A DNA stretch of 64,000 nt from Pinirhizobacter soli (GTDB lineage Bacteria > Pseudomonadota > Gammaproteobacteria > Xanthomonadales > Rhodanobacteraceae): contig NZ_JADZLQ010000001.1 in the NCBI RefSeq assembly GCF_015905305.1, forward strand, positions 1-64,000, given 5' to 3'. Below the pieces are notes generated by a model that saw only the letters and a program-made list of their open reading frames with translations, had not been told where the DNA came from and made no database searches. The translations under genes and the position numbers were made by a program. Every line of letters begins with the position of its first letter. Position 1 is the stretch's first letter. This document shows positions 1 through 9,247 of the stretch, one piece after another.

Positions 1-77
1 TCGGGCGTCACCCCCAGTCACTAAGTCCTCGTCGGGCTTTGCCCTCCTGCGGAATCGTTCCCGGGGGTGACGCCCGA
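1..77. repeat. REP-like palindromic repeat, copy A
   Basis: Perfect 14-base complementary arms (2-15 and 63-76) enclose a core at 17-53. The core recurs in reverse orientation at 271-307 with a single mismatch over 37 bases. An imperfect palindrome of this size outside genes, in a head-to-head pair, resembles REP/BIME elements of gammaproteobacteria. The left end may be cut by the window edge. Confidence 0.7.
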
Positions 78-238
78 CCGCTCCCTCCGACCCCATGAGG
101 TGGATGAGAGCAGAGCAAGGCGGTTGGGCGCATGGCCCTAATCGTTCTTGCTGTGGGCGGCGTCAGCTTGAAATGACCGTCTATCATTAGCGGTGAAGTC
201 CGATTCCGCTCGCCCGACAACCCACAGCCACGTCCGGG

Positions 239-330
239 GGAAGGCGTCGGGGTGTCGTTTTCGGAACGCTTCCGCAGGAGGGCGAAGCCCGACGAGGACT
301 TAGTGACGTAGTGACACCCCGATGCCTTCC
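239..330. repeat. REP-like palindromic repeat, copy B (inverted relative to copy A)
   Basis: Arms at 239-256 and 313-330 are 18 bases long and complementary except for one position. They enclose the reverse complement (271-307) of the copy A core. It lies about 50 bp past the stop of the last polysaccharide gene (378), where a REP-type element could act as a terminator or mRNA 3'-end stabiliser. Confidence 0.7.
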
Positions 331-377
331 TCCTCGCGCGCAAGGCTCTCGCGCGACGCCACGGAACAGAGCGCCCG

Positions 378-1856
378 TTAAGTCACCTTGGCGATGAGCT
401 CCAGGGCATTGGCCACGGGCTTCCCGCCAGCGAAGCAGGCCTTCACCAGGGCGTTCACTTGCGCAAGCGAAGGGCGGTGTTGCTTGAAGCGGTCGAGCAT
501 TTGCGCGTCGGCGCGAGCGGCAGGTGCCTGGTCGTTGCTGGCGTAGATGCGGTTCTCTCCCATTTGGGTATGCGTGGCCAGTTGCATGTCGACACCGGGG
601 GATTGCGGTGACACTACGATGTTGTCGTGGATGGCGGTGCTGTTGGGAACCCCTTTCCAGCTGGTGGCCTTGAACACCGTGACCTGGGCGCCTGCCAGCG
701 GCTTTTCGGGAATGATGATGATGTTGTTGTAGATCTGGCTGCCGTCCACGGGCCCTGAGATGCGCAGCGAGGCGCTGTCGGTCTTGCGCAGGGCGTCGTT
801 GATGCTCACATTGAAGCGCACGATGGTGCCGGTGTTGCCGATGTCGCCGCCGCTGCGGCCGTCGTTGCATACCAGCGCCATGCCGCCGATGTTGTCGTGG
901 CTGTAGTTGTACTGGATCACCGTGTTCCGGCAGCGGAAATCCGAATCGTAGCCCTGGCCGTCGGCAAAGGCTTTGTGATCGCTTACTTCGTTGTACTGCA
1001 CCATGGTGTTGTCGCAATCGAACGGCCAGATGCCGGCGGCGGCTTCACCTCGCGGCAAGGCCCCGCAGCGGCTCACTATATTGTGCTCAACCTGCGCTCC
1101 GTCGCAGCCCTTGACCAGGATGCAGTCGCCGGGAACCTCGCTGATGCGATTGCCGCGCACGACGACACCCGAGGCAAGGCCTCCAGTGCGGTTGCCCGCG
1201 CCCAGGAACAGGATGCCGTCGCGCTGGCTGCGTTCGATCGTGTTGTCGGCGATGGTCAGGCCCTGGTAGCGCGTGGGCCGGGTCTTGCCCGAGGCCTCCA
1301 CCAGGATCGCGCTGCCGCCGCCCTGCTGCTTGATCGCCACGCCGTTCACATCATGGATATGCAAGCCTTGCAGCAAGATGCCGTGGGCAATGCCGAAGTC
1401 CTGGTGGAACAGATGGACACCAGTGCGCCGCGGCCCGGGTTGCGGCCCCTGGTTGGAAATCTCAAGGTTGCGCAGCGTCCAGTACTCGACATTCTGCAGG
1501 CGTACCGTGGACGGGCCGCGGCCATCGGCATGCAGGTGAGGCAGGGCGCCGCTGCCGTAGGCATCGACCACGACCGGTGCACCCACGGCGCCTGAGCCCT
1601 TCGGTTGGAACATGCCCGGATAGTCGCCGCCGCGTTTGAAGAGAATCTGGTCGCCCGGGCCGAACGTAGCCTTGTTGAGCCTGTCGAGGCTTCGCCAGGC
1701 CTGCGCCTGGCTACTTCCGTCGTGGGCGTCGTTACCGGCGGCACTGTCCAGGTAATAGTGCTTGCCGGTCGTGGCGGCTTGGACGTAGCGCAAAGGCAGC
1801 GCCGCCAGGGCGCCCAGGCTCCACATCGATTGGACGATAAAGGTTCGACGATGCAT
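378..1856 (-). CDS. Secreted right-handed beta-helix protein, WcaM-like position
   Basis: A 492-residue protein with an N-terminal signal containing an RRTF motif at residues 3-6 followed by a hydrophobic stretch and an A-x-A-type site near residue 28, possibly Tat-type. The mature part begins YYLDSAAGNDAHDGS, typical of pectate-lyase-like right-handed beta-helices, and then shows repeated rungs rich in N, G, V and I (NTIERSQRDGILF, NYSHDNIGGM). A GGAGG sequence lies just upstream of the ATG. It is the last gene of the exopolysaccharide operon, the same place that WcaM, also a beta-helix protein with an RRTF signal, has in the E. coli colanic acid locus. It may bind or cleave the polymer in the periplasm; direct orthology to WcaM is not shown. 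Confidence 0.8.
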   Translation of the reverse strand: MHRRTFIVQSMWSLGALAALPLRYVQAATTGKHYYLDSAAGNDAHDGSSQAQAWRSLDRLNKATFGPGDQILFKRGGDYPGMFQPKGSGAVGAPVVVDAYGSGALPHLHADGRGPSTVRLQNVEYWTLRNLEISNQGPQPGPRRTGVHLFHQDFGIAHGILLQGLHIHDVNGVAIKQQGGGSAILVEASGKTRPTRYQGLTIADNTIERSQRDGILFLGAGNRTGGLASGVVVRGNRISEVPGDCILVKGCDGAQVEHNIVSRCGALPRGEAAAGIWPFDCDNTMVQYNEVSDHKAFADGQGYDSDFRCRNTVIQYNYSHDNIGGMALVCNDGRSGGDIGNTGTIVRFNVSINDALRKTDSASLRISGPVDGSQIYNNIIIIPEKPLAGAQVTVFKATSWKGVPNSTAIHDNIVVSPQSPGVDMQLATHTQMGENRIYASNDQAPAARADAQMLDRFKQHRPSLAQVNALVKACFAGGKPVANALELIAKVT

Positions 1857-1872
1857 GGTGGTCCTCCTCGCT

Positions 1873-2694
1873 TCAGCGCCGTTCGCTCAATGAATAGCGA
1901 TAGACGCCCCCGTGCTTCTTCAGCATGTAGGCGAATCCGGCGAGATGTTTGATGGCCAGCTTCGAGAACTTGCGCGTGCGCCGCTTATAGTCGTGCACGA
2001 TGGAAATCTGCTGGCAGTAGTAGTTGCGCAGGCCAAGCTTGTGCGTGCGCACGCAGAATTCGGCGTCCTCCGGCCCGAAGAAGATCCGCTCGTCATAGCC
2101 CATGAGCCGCGCGGCGACATCCTTGGTGAAGGTCTGGTTGGCACCGAGCACGTAGTCCACCTCGAGCGGATCGTTGCCGTCGTCGAACGGCGTGTCGAGC
2201 ATCAGGTGGCGTTCCAATTCCCTTTTCACGAAGCCCAGCTTGCGGCTCACCGCAATGCGCGCGGCGATCGGCTGGTAGAAGCGCGGGAAGCGCCGGGTGG
2301 AATCCTGCCGGCTGCGGTCGACGTTGAGCAGCTGGAAGCCGACCACGCCGGCGTCGGGATGGGCCTTGAAGAAGTCCTCGACGATCGTGCCCGGGTCCTG
2401 GGTCAGGAAGATGGTGTCGTTGTCCAGCGTCATGCAGTATTTGCCACGCGACAGGAACAGGCCGCGGTTGCGCGCCGGACCCACGCCGAAATTACGCTCC
2501 AGAGGGAAATACCGGACCTGCGGCAGGGTGGCGACGAATTCGGCGCTGCCGTCGTGCGAGCCGTTGTCGACCACGATCACCTCGTCGCGGGCGAAATCGA
2601 CCTTGTCCATCAACGAAAGCAGGCAGCGCTCGAGGTTCTCCCGCTCGTTCCAGGTAATGATGATGATCGACAACCTCACGTCTGCCGCACTCAT
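1873..2694 (-). CDS. Glycosyltransferase family 2
   Basis: 273 residues starting with a GT-A fold: LSIIIITWNERENLERCL at residues 7-24, then VVDNGSHDGS near 45 and the metal/nucleotide-binding MTLDNDTIF near 90. The protein lacks membrane segments, so it should act at the cytoplasmic face on the growing lipid-linked repeat unit. Its ATG overlaps the TGA of the upstream acetyltransferase gene (ATGA at 2691-2694), showing translational coupling. The C-terminal half resembles the rhamnosyltransferase-like branch of GT2, but donor and acceptor cannot be read from sequence. Confidence 0.88.
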   Translation of the reverse strand: MSAADVRLSIIIITWNERENLERCLLSLMDKVDFARDEVIVVDNGSHDGSAEFVATLPQVRYFPLERNFGVGPARNRGLFLSRGKYCMTLDNDTIFLTQDPGTIVEDFFKAHPDAGVVGFQLLNVDRSRQDSTRRFPRFYQPIAARIAVSRKLGFVKRELERHLMLDTPFDDGNDPLEVDYVLGANQTFTKDVAARLMGYDERIFFGPEDAEFCVRTHKLGLRNYYCQQISIVHDYKRRTRKFSKLAIKHLAGFAYMLKKHGGVYRYSLSERR

Positions 2695-3179
2695 GACGGG
2701 TCTCCAGGGGGTTGGGCGCTGTCTCGCAGCGAGGACGGGGTAATGACCTCATTGGCCTTCACCACGGTGTTGTCGGGGATCACCACCGGGCCGAAGATGC
2801 AGGCGCCAGTGCCGATGGTGACGTTGTCGCCGATCACCGGCGTGCCGTCGCCGGGCCAGCGATTGCCGATGCAGACGCGGGCGTACAGCGTGCAATTGGC
2901 ACCGATCGTGGTCTTGCCATTCACGATCACGCCGAAGGCGTGGTAGATCACCAGCCCCGGGCCGATCGAGGCCGTGGTGGGCAGGTAGCACTTGAAGACG
3001 AATTCGGCGATTTTCTCCAGAACGCGCAGCGGTGCGTGCAGCCAGGTGCCGCGGCTGGTGGCGATCAAGCGGTAGCTGAAGATCACCCAGAACGACTGGT
3101 CCAGCATCCACCAGACCATGCCGTGGAAGCCGGGGAGGGATTTAAGGCGGCGGACATCGGCACGGAAGTCGTCAAGCAT
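2691..3179 (-). CDS. wcaB: WcaB-like polysaccharide O-acetyltransferase (serine acetyltransferase type)
   Basis: 162 residues, the same length as E. coli WcaB and sharing its opening (MLDDFRA against MLEDLRA). A helical N-terminal part is followed from about residue 85 by a hexapeptide-repeat left-handed beta-helix (IGPGLVIYHAFGVIVNGKT, then IGANCTLYARVCIGN) with the H of IYH as likely catalytic histidine. It probably O-acetylates a sugar of the repeat unit using acetyl-CoA. Start overlaps the stop of the upstream polymerase gene by 8 bases; end overlaps the downstream GT2 start. A CysE role is unlikely given the shorter N-terminus and the operon context. Confidence 0.8.
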   Translation of the reverse strand: MLDDFRADVRRLKSLPGFHGMVWWMLDQSFWVIFSYRLIATSRGTWLHAPLRVLEKIAEFVFKCYLPTTASIGPGLVIYHAFGVIVNGKTTIGANCTLYARVCIGNRWPGDGTPVIGDNVTIGTGACIFGPVVIPDNTVVKANEVITPSSLRDSAQPPGDPS

Positions 3180-4401
3180 GGACAGGGTCCTGAATTGGCG
3201 AAGGTGCCGGCAACTTCCGGAACTTGTTCCTTCTTATCTTTGCCCTCTCGGCGGCATCGAGCTTCAGCTGGGTCAGACGCATGTCGTTGCGCGCATAGAA
3301 CATCCCGACAAAAAACCAGAAGTACGCCTCGTAGCCGCTGAACTCGATGAAGGCGAGCATCAGGTAGCACACCAGGAAGGCCTTGATGTTGCGTTGCTGG
3401 CCTTCGGCGGGGCTGAGTACGATATGTGCGGCCACCACCAGGAACAGCAGCAGCGACTGGATGCCGCCCTCGAGAAGGAATTGCAGGTAGATGTCGTGGA
3501 CGTTGTTCTCGACGAAGGTGATCCCGGAGATCTGTTCCATCAGTGGCACGCCGTTTCCAACGCCATAGCCGAAGATGTTCTGCTTCAATGCGCTGCCGGC
3601 ACTGGTCCACAAGGCGAGCCGGCCGACATTCTTGTGTTCCAGGTTCGTCTCGGCCTGGAGGTTGAAACGGTCCAGTACCGGGATGTCGATCACCGACGAC
3701 AACACCATCCCGACCACCAGCACCACCATCGCCATCGCCAGGAAGGAGTACAGGTAGTAGAAGCGCGTCTTGCGCGTGCGATAGGCGGCGATGCCGATCG
3801 ATATCGCCACACCCACCAGGCCCGCGCGGGAAAGCATGGTGGCGCTGGTCATCAGGGCGATGAAGGCCGCGATCGGATAGACACGGGTGCCGAGCAGGAG
3901 GATCGAGAGCAATGCCAGCAGGCTGGCCTCGATGTTGCGTCCGCCCGTGGACATGTACAGGATGCTCGACGCGGTTTCGCTGCGCGCATAAACCGCGCCA
4001 AGCTGGCCCGCGTAGATGGCATCGCGAACGACCAGAAAGACGATGCAGCAGCCGAGCATCCAGATGAAGATCTTGCGCAGTTCCACGTCATGCAACTTTC
4101 GCCCGAACACCACGCCCAGGAAATACGACGTCGCGGCGAACACAATAAGGGTGGAGCGAAGGCCTCCGCCGTAGGTGGCGGCAGCCGCCAGCGACGTCAT
4201 CACCATCACGCCGAGGAACGCAGTCGCCGGGCTGAACTTCAGGTAACGCAGTGCCGGGAGATAAAGCATCGGCATCAACAGCAACAGGATGTGATAGACG
4301 TTGATGTGCGACTTGCTGGCGGTGCTGTGCGTCAGCGGTATCTGCACGAAGATCATGGCCATCAGCGTGATGGCGGCGGCGCGTGTCCTGTTGATCAACA
4401 T
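3172..4401 (-). CDS. O-antigen ligase/Wzy-like polysaccharide polymerase
   Basis: 409 residues with about ten to twelve hydrophobic segments and a larger periplasmic loop in the C-terminal half, the layout of the O-antigen ligase/polymerase (Wzy/WcaD) superfamily. Family-type features are SRAGLVG near residue 195 and a GYGVGNG...NVHDIYLQFLLEGG loop around residues 285-320. Within this locus it is the only candidate to polymerise flipped repeat units in the periplasm. It lies between the WcaA-like transferase and WcaB-like acetyltransferase and overlaps the latter. The C-terminus carries a basic cytoplasmic tail. Wzy proteins diverge fast, so the call rests on topology and context. Confidence 0.82.
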   Translation of the reverse strand: MLINRTRAAAITLMAMIFVQIPLTHSTASKSHINVYHILLLLMPMLYLPALRYLKFSPATAFLGVMVMTSLAAAATYGGGLRSTLIVFAATSYFLGVVFGRKLHDVELRKIFIWMLGCCIVFLVVRDAIYAGQLGAVYARSETASSILYMSTGGRNIEASLLALLSILLLGTRVYPIAAFIALMTSATMLSRAGLVGVAISIGIAAYRTRKTRFYYLYSFLAMAMVVLVVGMVLSSVIDIPVLDRFNLQAETNLEHKNVGRLALWTSAGSALKQNIFGYGVGNGVPLMEQISGITFVENNVHDIYLQFLLEGGIQSLLLFLVVAAHIVLSPAEGQQRNIKAFLVCYLMLAFIEFSGYEAYFWFFVGMFYARNDMRLTQLKLDAAERAKIRRNKFRKLPAPSPIQDPVHA

Positions 4402-4411
4402 GAGGTCACCA

Positions 4412-5299
4412 TCAGCCGATCGCCACGCCGAAGAGTTTATGCAGCAGCACTTTCACCGTCGATTTGTAGCCGCCGAACGATATGTTGCGGGCAATCTCGC
4501 GCAACGGCGGCCTCTGCCGGTTCATCACGTACTGGATGTTCCGGTGGTTGCGCTGCTGGTCGGTGGTCATCAGCCCTGCGTGCTTGGCAATGAAACGATC
4601 GCTCCCCTCGGCGCGCTTGCTCGAGTTGCGGATCCGTGCGCGTGAACGATCGTCGTCGACGAAGGAAAGCATCGGACGCGTACGCACGGCCGTGCCGTAG
4701 CGATGAACCAGGCGCACCCACATGTCGTAGTCCTGCCACGATGGCATCGATTCGTCGAAACCGCCAAGCTCGCGCATCCGCGACAGCTCGGTCAGCACTT
4801 GGTTGCCGGCGAGGTTCGCGTACAACAGGGCGGGCATGGTGAGGGTATCGACCCTGCCAAGCTCTGCGTCGCCGTATCGTCGTTCGAGCAGCGATGCGAT
4901 CTGGGCAGGCGCCTGGAAGTACTTGAAGCGGCTGCAGGCAAACGATGGCGAGTGGCGGCGATAGATGTCCACCAGGCAGCTGATTCGCTGTGGGTGGAAC
5001 AGGTCGTCGTCGTCGAGCCCGGTGACATAGGTGCCCACGGCGTGCTCGATACAGCGATTCCGGGCACGGCAGGCTCCCTGGGGTGTCTCGTTGCGTAAGT
5101 AAGTGAACTTGCCGGGATAGCGGCCGATGTAGCCGGCCACGACGTCCGAGGTATCGTCAGTGGAGGCCTCGTCGCAGATCAGCACCTCGATCTCGGGATA
5201 GTCCTGCGCCAACACCGAGTCGACCGCCCGGCGCAGCAGCGCTGACCGGTTGCGGGTAGGAATATAGACACTCACTAGCGGTTTCGACGGCGCATTCAT
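4412..5299 (-). CDS. wcaA: WcaA-like glycosyltransferase family 2
   Basis: 295 residues if started at the ATG at 5299, immediately after the flippase stop (TGA-G-ATG). A longer frame to 5350 exists but would run into the flippase gene. Motifs: VSVYIPTRNRSALLRRA at residues 8-24, CDEASTDD for the nucleotide, and the DxD-type GLDDDDLFHP near residue 100, followed by GNQV and QDYDMWVRLVHRYG. The pattern GACRARN...YVTGLDDDD is shared with WcaA of colanic acid clusters. It should add one sugar to the lipid-linked unit in the cytoplasm; the sugar is unknown. Confidence 0.83.
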   Translation of the reverse strand: MNAPSKPLVSVYIPTRNRSALLRRAVDSVLAQDYPEIEVLICDEASTDDTSDVVAGYIGRYPGKFTYLRNETPQGACRARNRCIEHAVGTYVTGLDDDDLFHPQRISCLVDIYRRHSPSFACSRFKYFQAPAQIASLLERRYGDAELGRVDTLTMPALLYANLAGNQVLTELSRMRELGGFDESMPSWQDYDMWVRLVHRYGTAVRTRPMLSFVDDDRSRARIRNSSKRAEGSDRFIAKHAGLMTTDQQRNHRNIQYVMNRQRPPLREIARNISFGGYKSTVKVLLHKLFGVAIG

Positions 5300-5300
5300 C

Positions 5301-6725
5301 TCAAGCAGCCACCGGGTTCGCTTGCTGTTTGACGAATACATGCCGGCCACGCCAGATCACCCAGAGCAGCGGTGGCGTTACCAGCACCAGGCGCACCACG
5401 CTCGCCTTCCAGTCGTCAGCCGGATACAGCGCGACGGCCAGCATCAGGAAGGCATAGGGTGCGAAGCTCTCCACCGCCCATGAGCTGAAGAATTCGCGCG
5501 CAGTGAGGGTGATGATCTTGGAGGAAAAGAAGTAGTACGACAGCACCGTGGCCAGGACCTGGCTGGCCGCCAACGCCACCGCCATGACCTCGAGCGAGCG
5601 CGACCATGCGCCGGCCACACTCACCAGCAAGGTGATGCCGCAGATCCTTACGTTCCATCCGAACTCGATGTCCGAGCGGCCCAGGCTCTGGCTCAGCGCG
5701 CCGATCAGCGAGCCAAGCGGACGCAGCATGCCGAACAGCAGCATCAATGGGATGAGTTCCGATACGCCGGTGTAGCGATGGCCATAAAGGATCGTCACCG
5801 CCGGCGGCGCGAACACGGCCAGCATGATGAACACGCTGGCACTGAAGATCGACACCGCGCGCAGGCCGGTCAGGTAGATATGGCGCATCGCTTCCCGGTC
5901 GTGCTGCCGCATGGCAAGCCTGGGCAGCGCGAGCCGCTGTACCACCGGCATGATCAGCTTGGTCGGCTGAAGCACCAGTTCCTTGGCCAGGGAATAAACG
6001 CCGAGCGACGCCAACCCCAGGAATTTTCCCAGGATGATCTGGTCGGCCTGGCTGCGCAGCTGGTTGAGCACCTGTGAGCCAAGCTGGAAGGCACCGTAGC
6101 TAAGCGCCTGCCGGATGATGCCGCGGTCGAAGCCACGGCCAGGGTGCCAGTCGCGCTCGGCAACGGCGACGAAGCAGACAAGGCGAACCAGGCTGTTGAC
6201 GATCATCGCGTACACCGCCGCCTCGATCGAAGCGCCGTAGGCGAAAACCAGCACCAGCAGCGTAGCCAGGCCCGATAGCCGGCCGATCACCTCGATGCGC
6301 GCGAGCCTGGGCAGCTGGAACGACTTGATCAGGCTGGCCTGGTATTGCGCCGCCAGCCCCAGCAGCACGAAATTGATGGTGGACAGCCGCAGCAGCTGAC
6401 CCAGCACATCCGAGCCATAGAAGTAGCCAACACCGTAGGAGATGCCGAACAGCACCAGCGCTGAAACAAGGCCCAGCCCCGCGCTGATCATGAACAGCGA
6501 CGTGCGCTCCGGGCGGCTGATGTTCTGTCGATGGACCAGGTAGCTGCTCAGGCCCATGTCCTGCAATAGCATGGCGATCGCGTTGACCACGTTGACGATC
6601 GCCAGCGCACCGAGCAAATGGGCATCGACATGGTGGGCGAGTACGGAAATCTGCAGTAGCTGGCTGGCCGCGCTCAACATGGCCGACCCGGCAGTCCAGA
6701 AGGCATCGCGTCTGGCGGAGATCAT
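5301..6725 (-). CDS. wzx: Wzx-type polysaccharide repeat-unit flippase
   Basis: 474 residues with about 14 predicted hydrophobic helices, the size and topology of the PST/MOP family (WzxC of E. coli is 492 residues). It begins ISARRDAFWTAGSAMLSAASQLLQ, has a typical polar loop with LPRLARIEV after helix 4, and the LNQLRSQADQIILGKFLGLASLGVYSLAKELV segment in the middle that is strongly conserved in this family. It would flip undecaprenyl-pyrophosphate-linked repeat units to the periplasm. It starts 13 bases after the upstream wcaL stop and is followed directly by the WcaA-like transferase. Confidence 0.88.
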   Translation of the reverse strand: MISARRDAFWTAGSAMLSAASQLLQISVLAHHVDAHLLGALAIVNVVNAIAMLLQDMGLSSYLVHRQNISRPERTSLFMISAGLGLVSALVLFGISYGVGYFYGSDVLGQLLRLSTINFVLLGLAAQYQASLIKSFQLPRLARIEVIGRLSGLATLLVLVFAYGASIEAAVYAMIVNSLVRLVCFVAVAERDWHPGRGFDRGIIRQALSYGAFQLGSQVLNQLRSQADQIILGKFLGLASLGVYSLAKELVLQPTKLIMPVVQRLALPRLAMRQHDREAMRHIYLTGLRAVSIFSASVFIMLAVFAPPAVTILYGHRYTGVSELIPLMLLFGMLRPLGSLIGALSQSLGRSDIEFGWNVRICGITLLVSVAGAWSRSLEVMAVALAASQVLATVLSYYFFSSKIITLTAREFFSSWAVESFAPYAFLMLAVALYPADDWKASVVRLVLVTPPLLWVIWRGRHVFVKQQANPVAA

Positions 6726-6738
6726 CGGCGATATCGTC

Positions 6739-7977
6739 CTAGGTCAGCTGGGCGGCGAGCTGGTCGTGCAACCGGCTCTGGTTGAAATGCGTTTCCACCG
6801 TGGCACGCGCGCATCGCGCGATCGCAGGCAGGTCGAAGTCGCCACGCTGGATGCGGGCCAGTGTGTCGGCCAAGGCAGTGGCGTCGCGTTCGGGCACCAG
6901 CCAGCCGGATCGACCGTCGTCGATCAACTCGGGAATGCCGCTGTGCACGGTGGACAGGCAAGGCACGCCGCTTGCCATGGCCTCCATCAACGACACGGGG
7001 ATACCCTCCTGGTCGCCATCGGCCGCCGTGACGCTGGGCAGGGCAAATACATCGGCGCGACCGAGCGCTGCCTGCACGTATGCCTTGTCGCGCCGCCCAC
7101 GGATGGTAATTTTCTGGCCCAGGTCTTGCCTTGCAACGAAACGTTCCAGTTCCTGTTGCAGCGGCCCGTCGCCGATGACCTCAAGCTCCACCGGGATCTG
7201 CCGCTGCGCCAGTTCGCCCACGGCCTGGCACAGATAAATCACGCCTTTCTTTTCGACCAGGCGCGCCACGCAGACCACCCGTAACGGCCGGCCACTGGAT
7301 AAGGCCGCGTCCTTCGGCGGCTGGAAACGGAAACTGTCCAGGTCCACGCCCATCCGGTGCACCTGGATCTTTCCAGGTTCGCATCCCAACGCCTGGAGCT
7401 TTTTCTCCCAGAGCGTACTGATGGGGAGCATGCGTTCGCCGCTTGAGAACAGGCGCTGGTAGTCGCCGCCGTGCCGCGCCAGCACGCTGTGCCGGGACAG
7501 ATCGTAACCGTGGAACACCGTGAAGAGCGGGCCGTCGAGCAAACCCAACGCGCGCAGGTTCGCGGCCAACACACCCGTCGGCCCGAAGTGCGCGATGATC
7601 GCCTCCGCCTTGAGTGGCAGGCTCAACCGCCGCACCGCGCCGGCTAGCACCAGGGTTTTCGCGGTATGGCCATAGCGCCGCATGGACAAGGCCCTTCGCA
7701 CCCGGGCCTGGGGCAGGCCAGGCAGTATTTGGCGCAGGCGTCGCAGCAGGATCTGCCAGCTTGCCGCTCCGCTTGCCGAGTGATCGAAGATGAAGGTGGC
7801 GCGGTCCATCAGTCCGCGCGTGGCCACGATGTCGCCCGCCGTGGGCGAAGGGCCCCGGCTGATCGCCAGGATGCGCACGTCGAAGCCCCGGTCGAGCAGG
7901 CCCACGATCTGATCGATGACGAACGTCTCGGAGTACCGGGGAAATTCGGGCAGGACGAAGAGGATCGGCATGCTCAT
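6739..7977 (-). CDS. wcaL: WcaL-like glycosyltransferase family 4
   Basis: 412 residues of GT-B fold. N-terminal FVLPEFPRYSETFVIDQI matches the WcaL opening; the C-terminal donor domain has VARLVEKKGV and the E-x7-E retaining motif region SVTAADGDQEGIPVSLMEAMASG followed by STVHSGIPELIDDGRSGWLVPE, nearly the same as WcaL. WcaL is the last-acting transferase type of the colanic acid locus. The ATG overlaps the upstream wcaK stop (ATGA at 7974-7977), as these two genes are also adjacent in E. coli. An alternative ATG two codons inside is possible. Confidence 0.88.
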   Translation of the reverse strand: MSMPILFVLPEFPRYSETFVIDQIVGLLDRGFDVRILAISRGPSPTAGDIVATRGLMDRATFIFDHSASGAASWQILLRRLRQILPGLPQARVRRALSMRRYGHTAKTLVLAGAVRRLSLPLKAEAIIAHFGPTGVLAANLRALGLLDGPLFTVFHGYDLSRHSVLARHGGDYQRLFSSGERMLPISTLWEKKLQALGCEPGKIQVHRMGVDLDSFRFQPPKDAALSSGRPLRVVCVARLVEKKGVIYLCQAVGELAQRQIPVELEVIGDGPLQQELERFVARQDLGQKITIRGRRDKAYVQAALGRADVFALPSVTAADGDQEGIPVSLMEAMASGVPCLSTVHSGIPELIDDGRSGWLVPERDATALADTLARIQRGDFDLPAIARCARATVETHFNQSRLHDQLAAQLT

Positions 7978-9206
7978 GGCCCGATACCAAGCGTGGCGAG
8001 CAGGGATTCCCGGGCGAAGGCTTTCTCGCGGGCCACCGCCGCGGCCACCCTGGCGCGCAGCGTGTCGTCCTTAAGAAGGGCCAGGACCTTGCGGCGCAAG
8101 CCGCCGTCCAGCAACGAGGGTATCGGCACGGCCAGGTCGTCCACGCCGAGCCTTTTCATGATGCCCTCGGACTTGTGTTCGTAATTGAGGGCGACCGAAG
8201 GCGTGCCGAAGTTCATCGAGATGATCGCGCTGTGCAGGCGGGTACCGATGGTCAGGACGCAGGCTCCCAACCTAAGCCCAAGCTCGATGTCGTTGAGTTC
8301 GTTCATCTCGACATGGAAGCTTTCAGGGTGGCGCAGCCTTGCCCCGACCTTGAGCGCGATCATGCGATCGTCCTTGGGGTAACCGTCGATCGCCGTGCAG
8401 GTGGAAAATGCCGCGACCCGGTAGCCGGCCTCGATCACCGCATCGAGGAGTTCGGCGAAGGCGGTTTCGTACTGCTCCTGGGTCACGCCAAGGCGTTTGT
8501 CGAACGGCGCCAGTTCACGGAATGTCACCGCCACGGTCGGCTGCGCGGTATCGACAGCCACGGGCGTTCCCGGATGTACGAGCCAGGCCGTGTCGGACGT
8601 CCAGCGCACCTTGTCCTGCGGGATCGCGCTTGCGTTCATGTGGTGTGCGCTTACTTCTTCACGCAGGGCAAGCGCGTTCACCCGCTGCATCACGTCCTGC
8701 GATACCTTGCGGAAGAACGCATGGTTGAACGGACCCACGCTGTGGCCGATCAGATAGGTCGGCCGCTCTGCCAACAGGGCGCAGCTGACCTGGTCGTACT
8801 GGGTGGCACCGTACAGATCCACGAAAAAGGAACCGCCCACCTGGATCACCAGGTCGTATTCCTTGAGGGAATCAATATATTGGCGGTGATGCCGCGGCAG
8901 TTTCAGCCAACGGGTCCACCAGCGTCTTCGCAGGTGACTGTGCAGCAATCGTGGTACCAGCCTCCTGAGCAGCAGCGAACGCACCGCGCCCAGGCGTTGT
9001 TTGCCTGCGTCCTGGTAATAGCCGTTCAGCACGTCGGGCAGCAGCGCGCGGCCAAGCAGGTATTGCGAGCTGGTGGGAAAGCGGCTGGTGACGTCGATCC
9101 GGCTTTCGGGCAAGACGTCCTCCAGGCACTGCAGCAGGCCGCGCAGGATGGCGCAGTCGCCGCGGTTGCCGCAGGTGTGGTTGCCGACGATCAGGATGCG
9201 CGCCAT
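7974..9206 (-). CDS. wcaK: WcaK-like polysaccharide pyruvyl transferase
   Basis: 410 residues of the CsaB/WcaK pyruvyl transferase family. The start MARILIVGNHTCGNRGDCAILRGLL is almost the WcaK consensus, with later IQVGGSFFVDLYGATQYDQ and LIGHSVGPF, and a C-terminal GTRLHSAIISMNFGTPSVALNYEHKS block with the conserved GxRxH. It should add a pyruvate ketal from phosphoenolpyruvate to a sugar of the repeat unit, giving the polymer negative charge. It follows wzc by 41 bp and is coupled to wcaL by an ATGA overlap. Confidence 0.88.
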   Translation of the reverse strand: MARILIVGNHTCGNRGDCAILRGLLQCLEDVLPESRIDVTSRFPTSSQYLLGRALLPDVLNGYYQDAGKQRLGAVRSLLLRRLVPRLLHSHLRRRWWTRWLKLPRHHRQYIDSLKEYDLVIQVGGSFFVDLYGATQYDQVSCALLAERPTYLIGHSVGPFNHAFFRKVSQDVMQRVNALALREEVSAHHMNASAIPQDKVRWTSDTAWLVHPGTPVAVDTAQPTVAVTFRELAPFDKRLGVTQEQYETAFAELLDAVIEAGYRVAAFSTCTAIDGYPKDDRMIALKVGARLRHPESFHVEMNELNDIELGLRLGACVLTIGTRLHSAIISMNFGTPSVALNYEHKSEGIMKRLGVDDLAVPIPSLLDGGLRRKVLALLKDDTLRARVAAAVAREKAFARESLLATLGIGP

Positions 9207-9247
9207 GGTGCTCGATTCATGCAGTGCCCCTTGCCAAAGGAGGCGGT

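Larger units (their letters stand above)
1..377. other. Non-coding interval at the end of the polysaccharide operon
   Basis: No convincing gene. It holds the inverted pair of REP-like palindromes (1-77, 239-330) and about 160 bp of unassigned sequence between them. Open frames here are shadows of the palindromes. Confidence 0.6.

Noticed and set aside
187-1017. 276-residue minus-strand frame rich in R, H and Q
   Set aside because: Overlaps the beta-helix gene in another frame and runs through the REP-like repeat; composition is that of a GC-rich shadow frame.
3118-4593. 491-residue plus-strand frame
   Set aside because: Antisense shadow of the polymerase and GT2 genes, with H/Q/R-rich composition and no motif.
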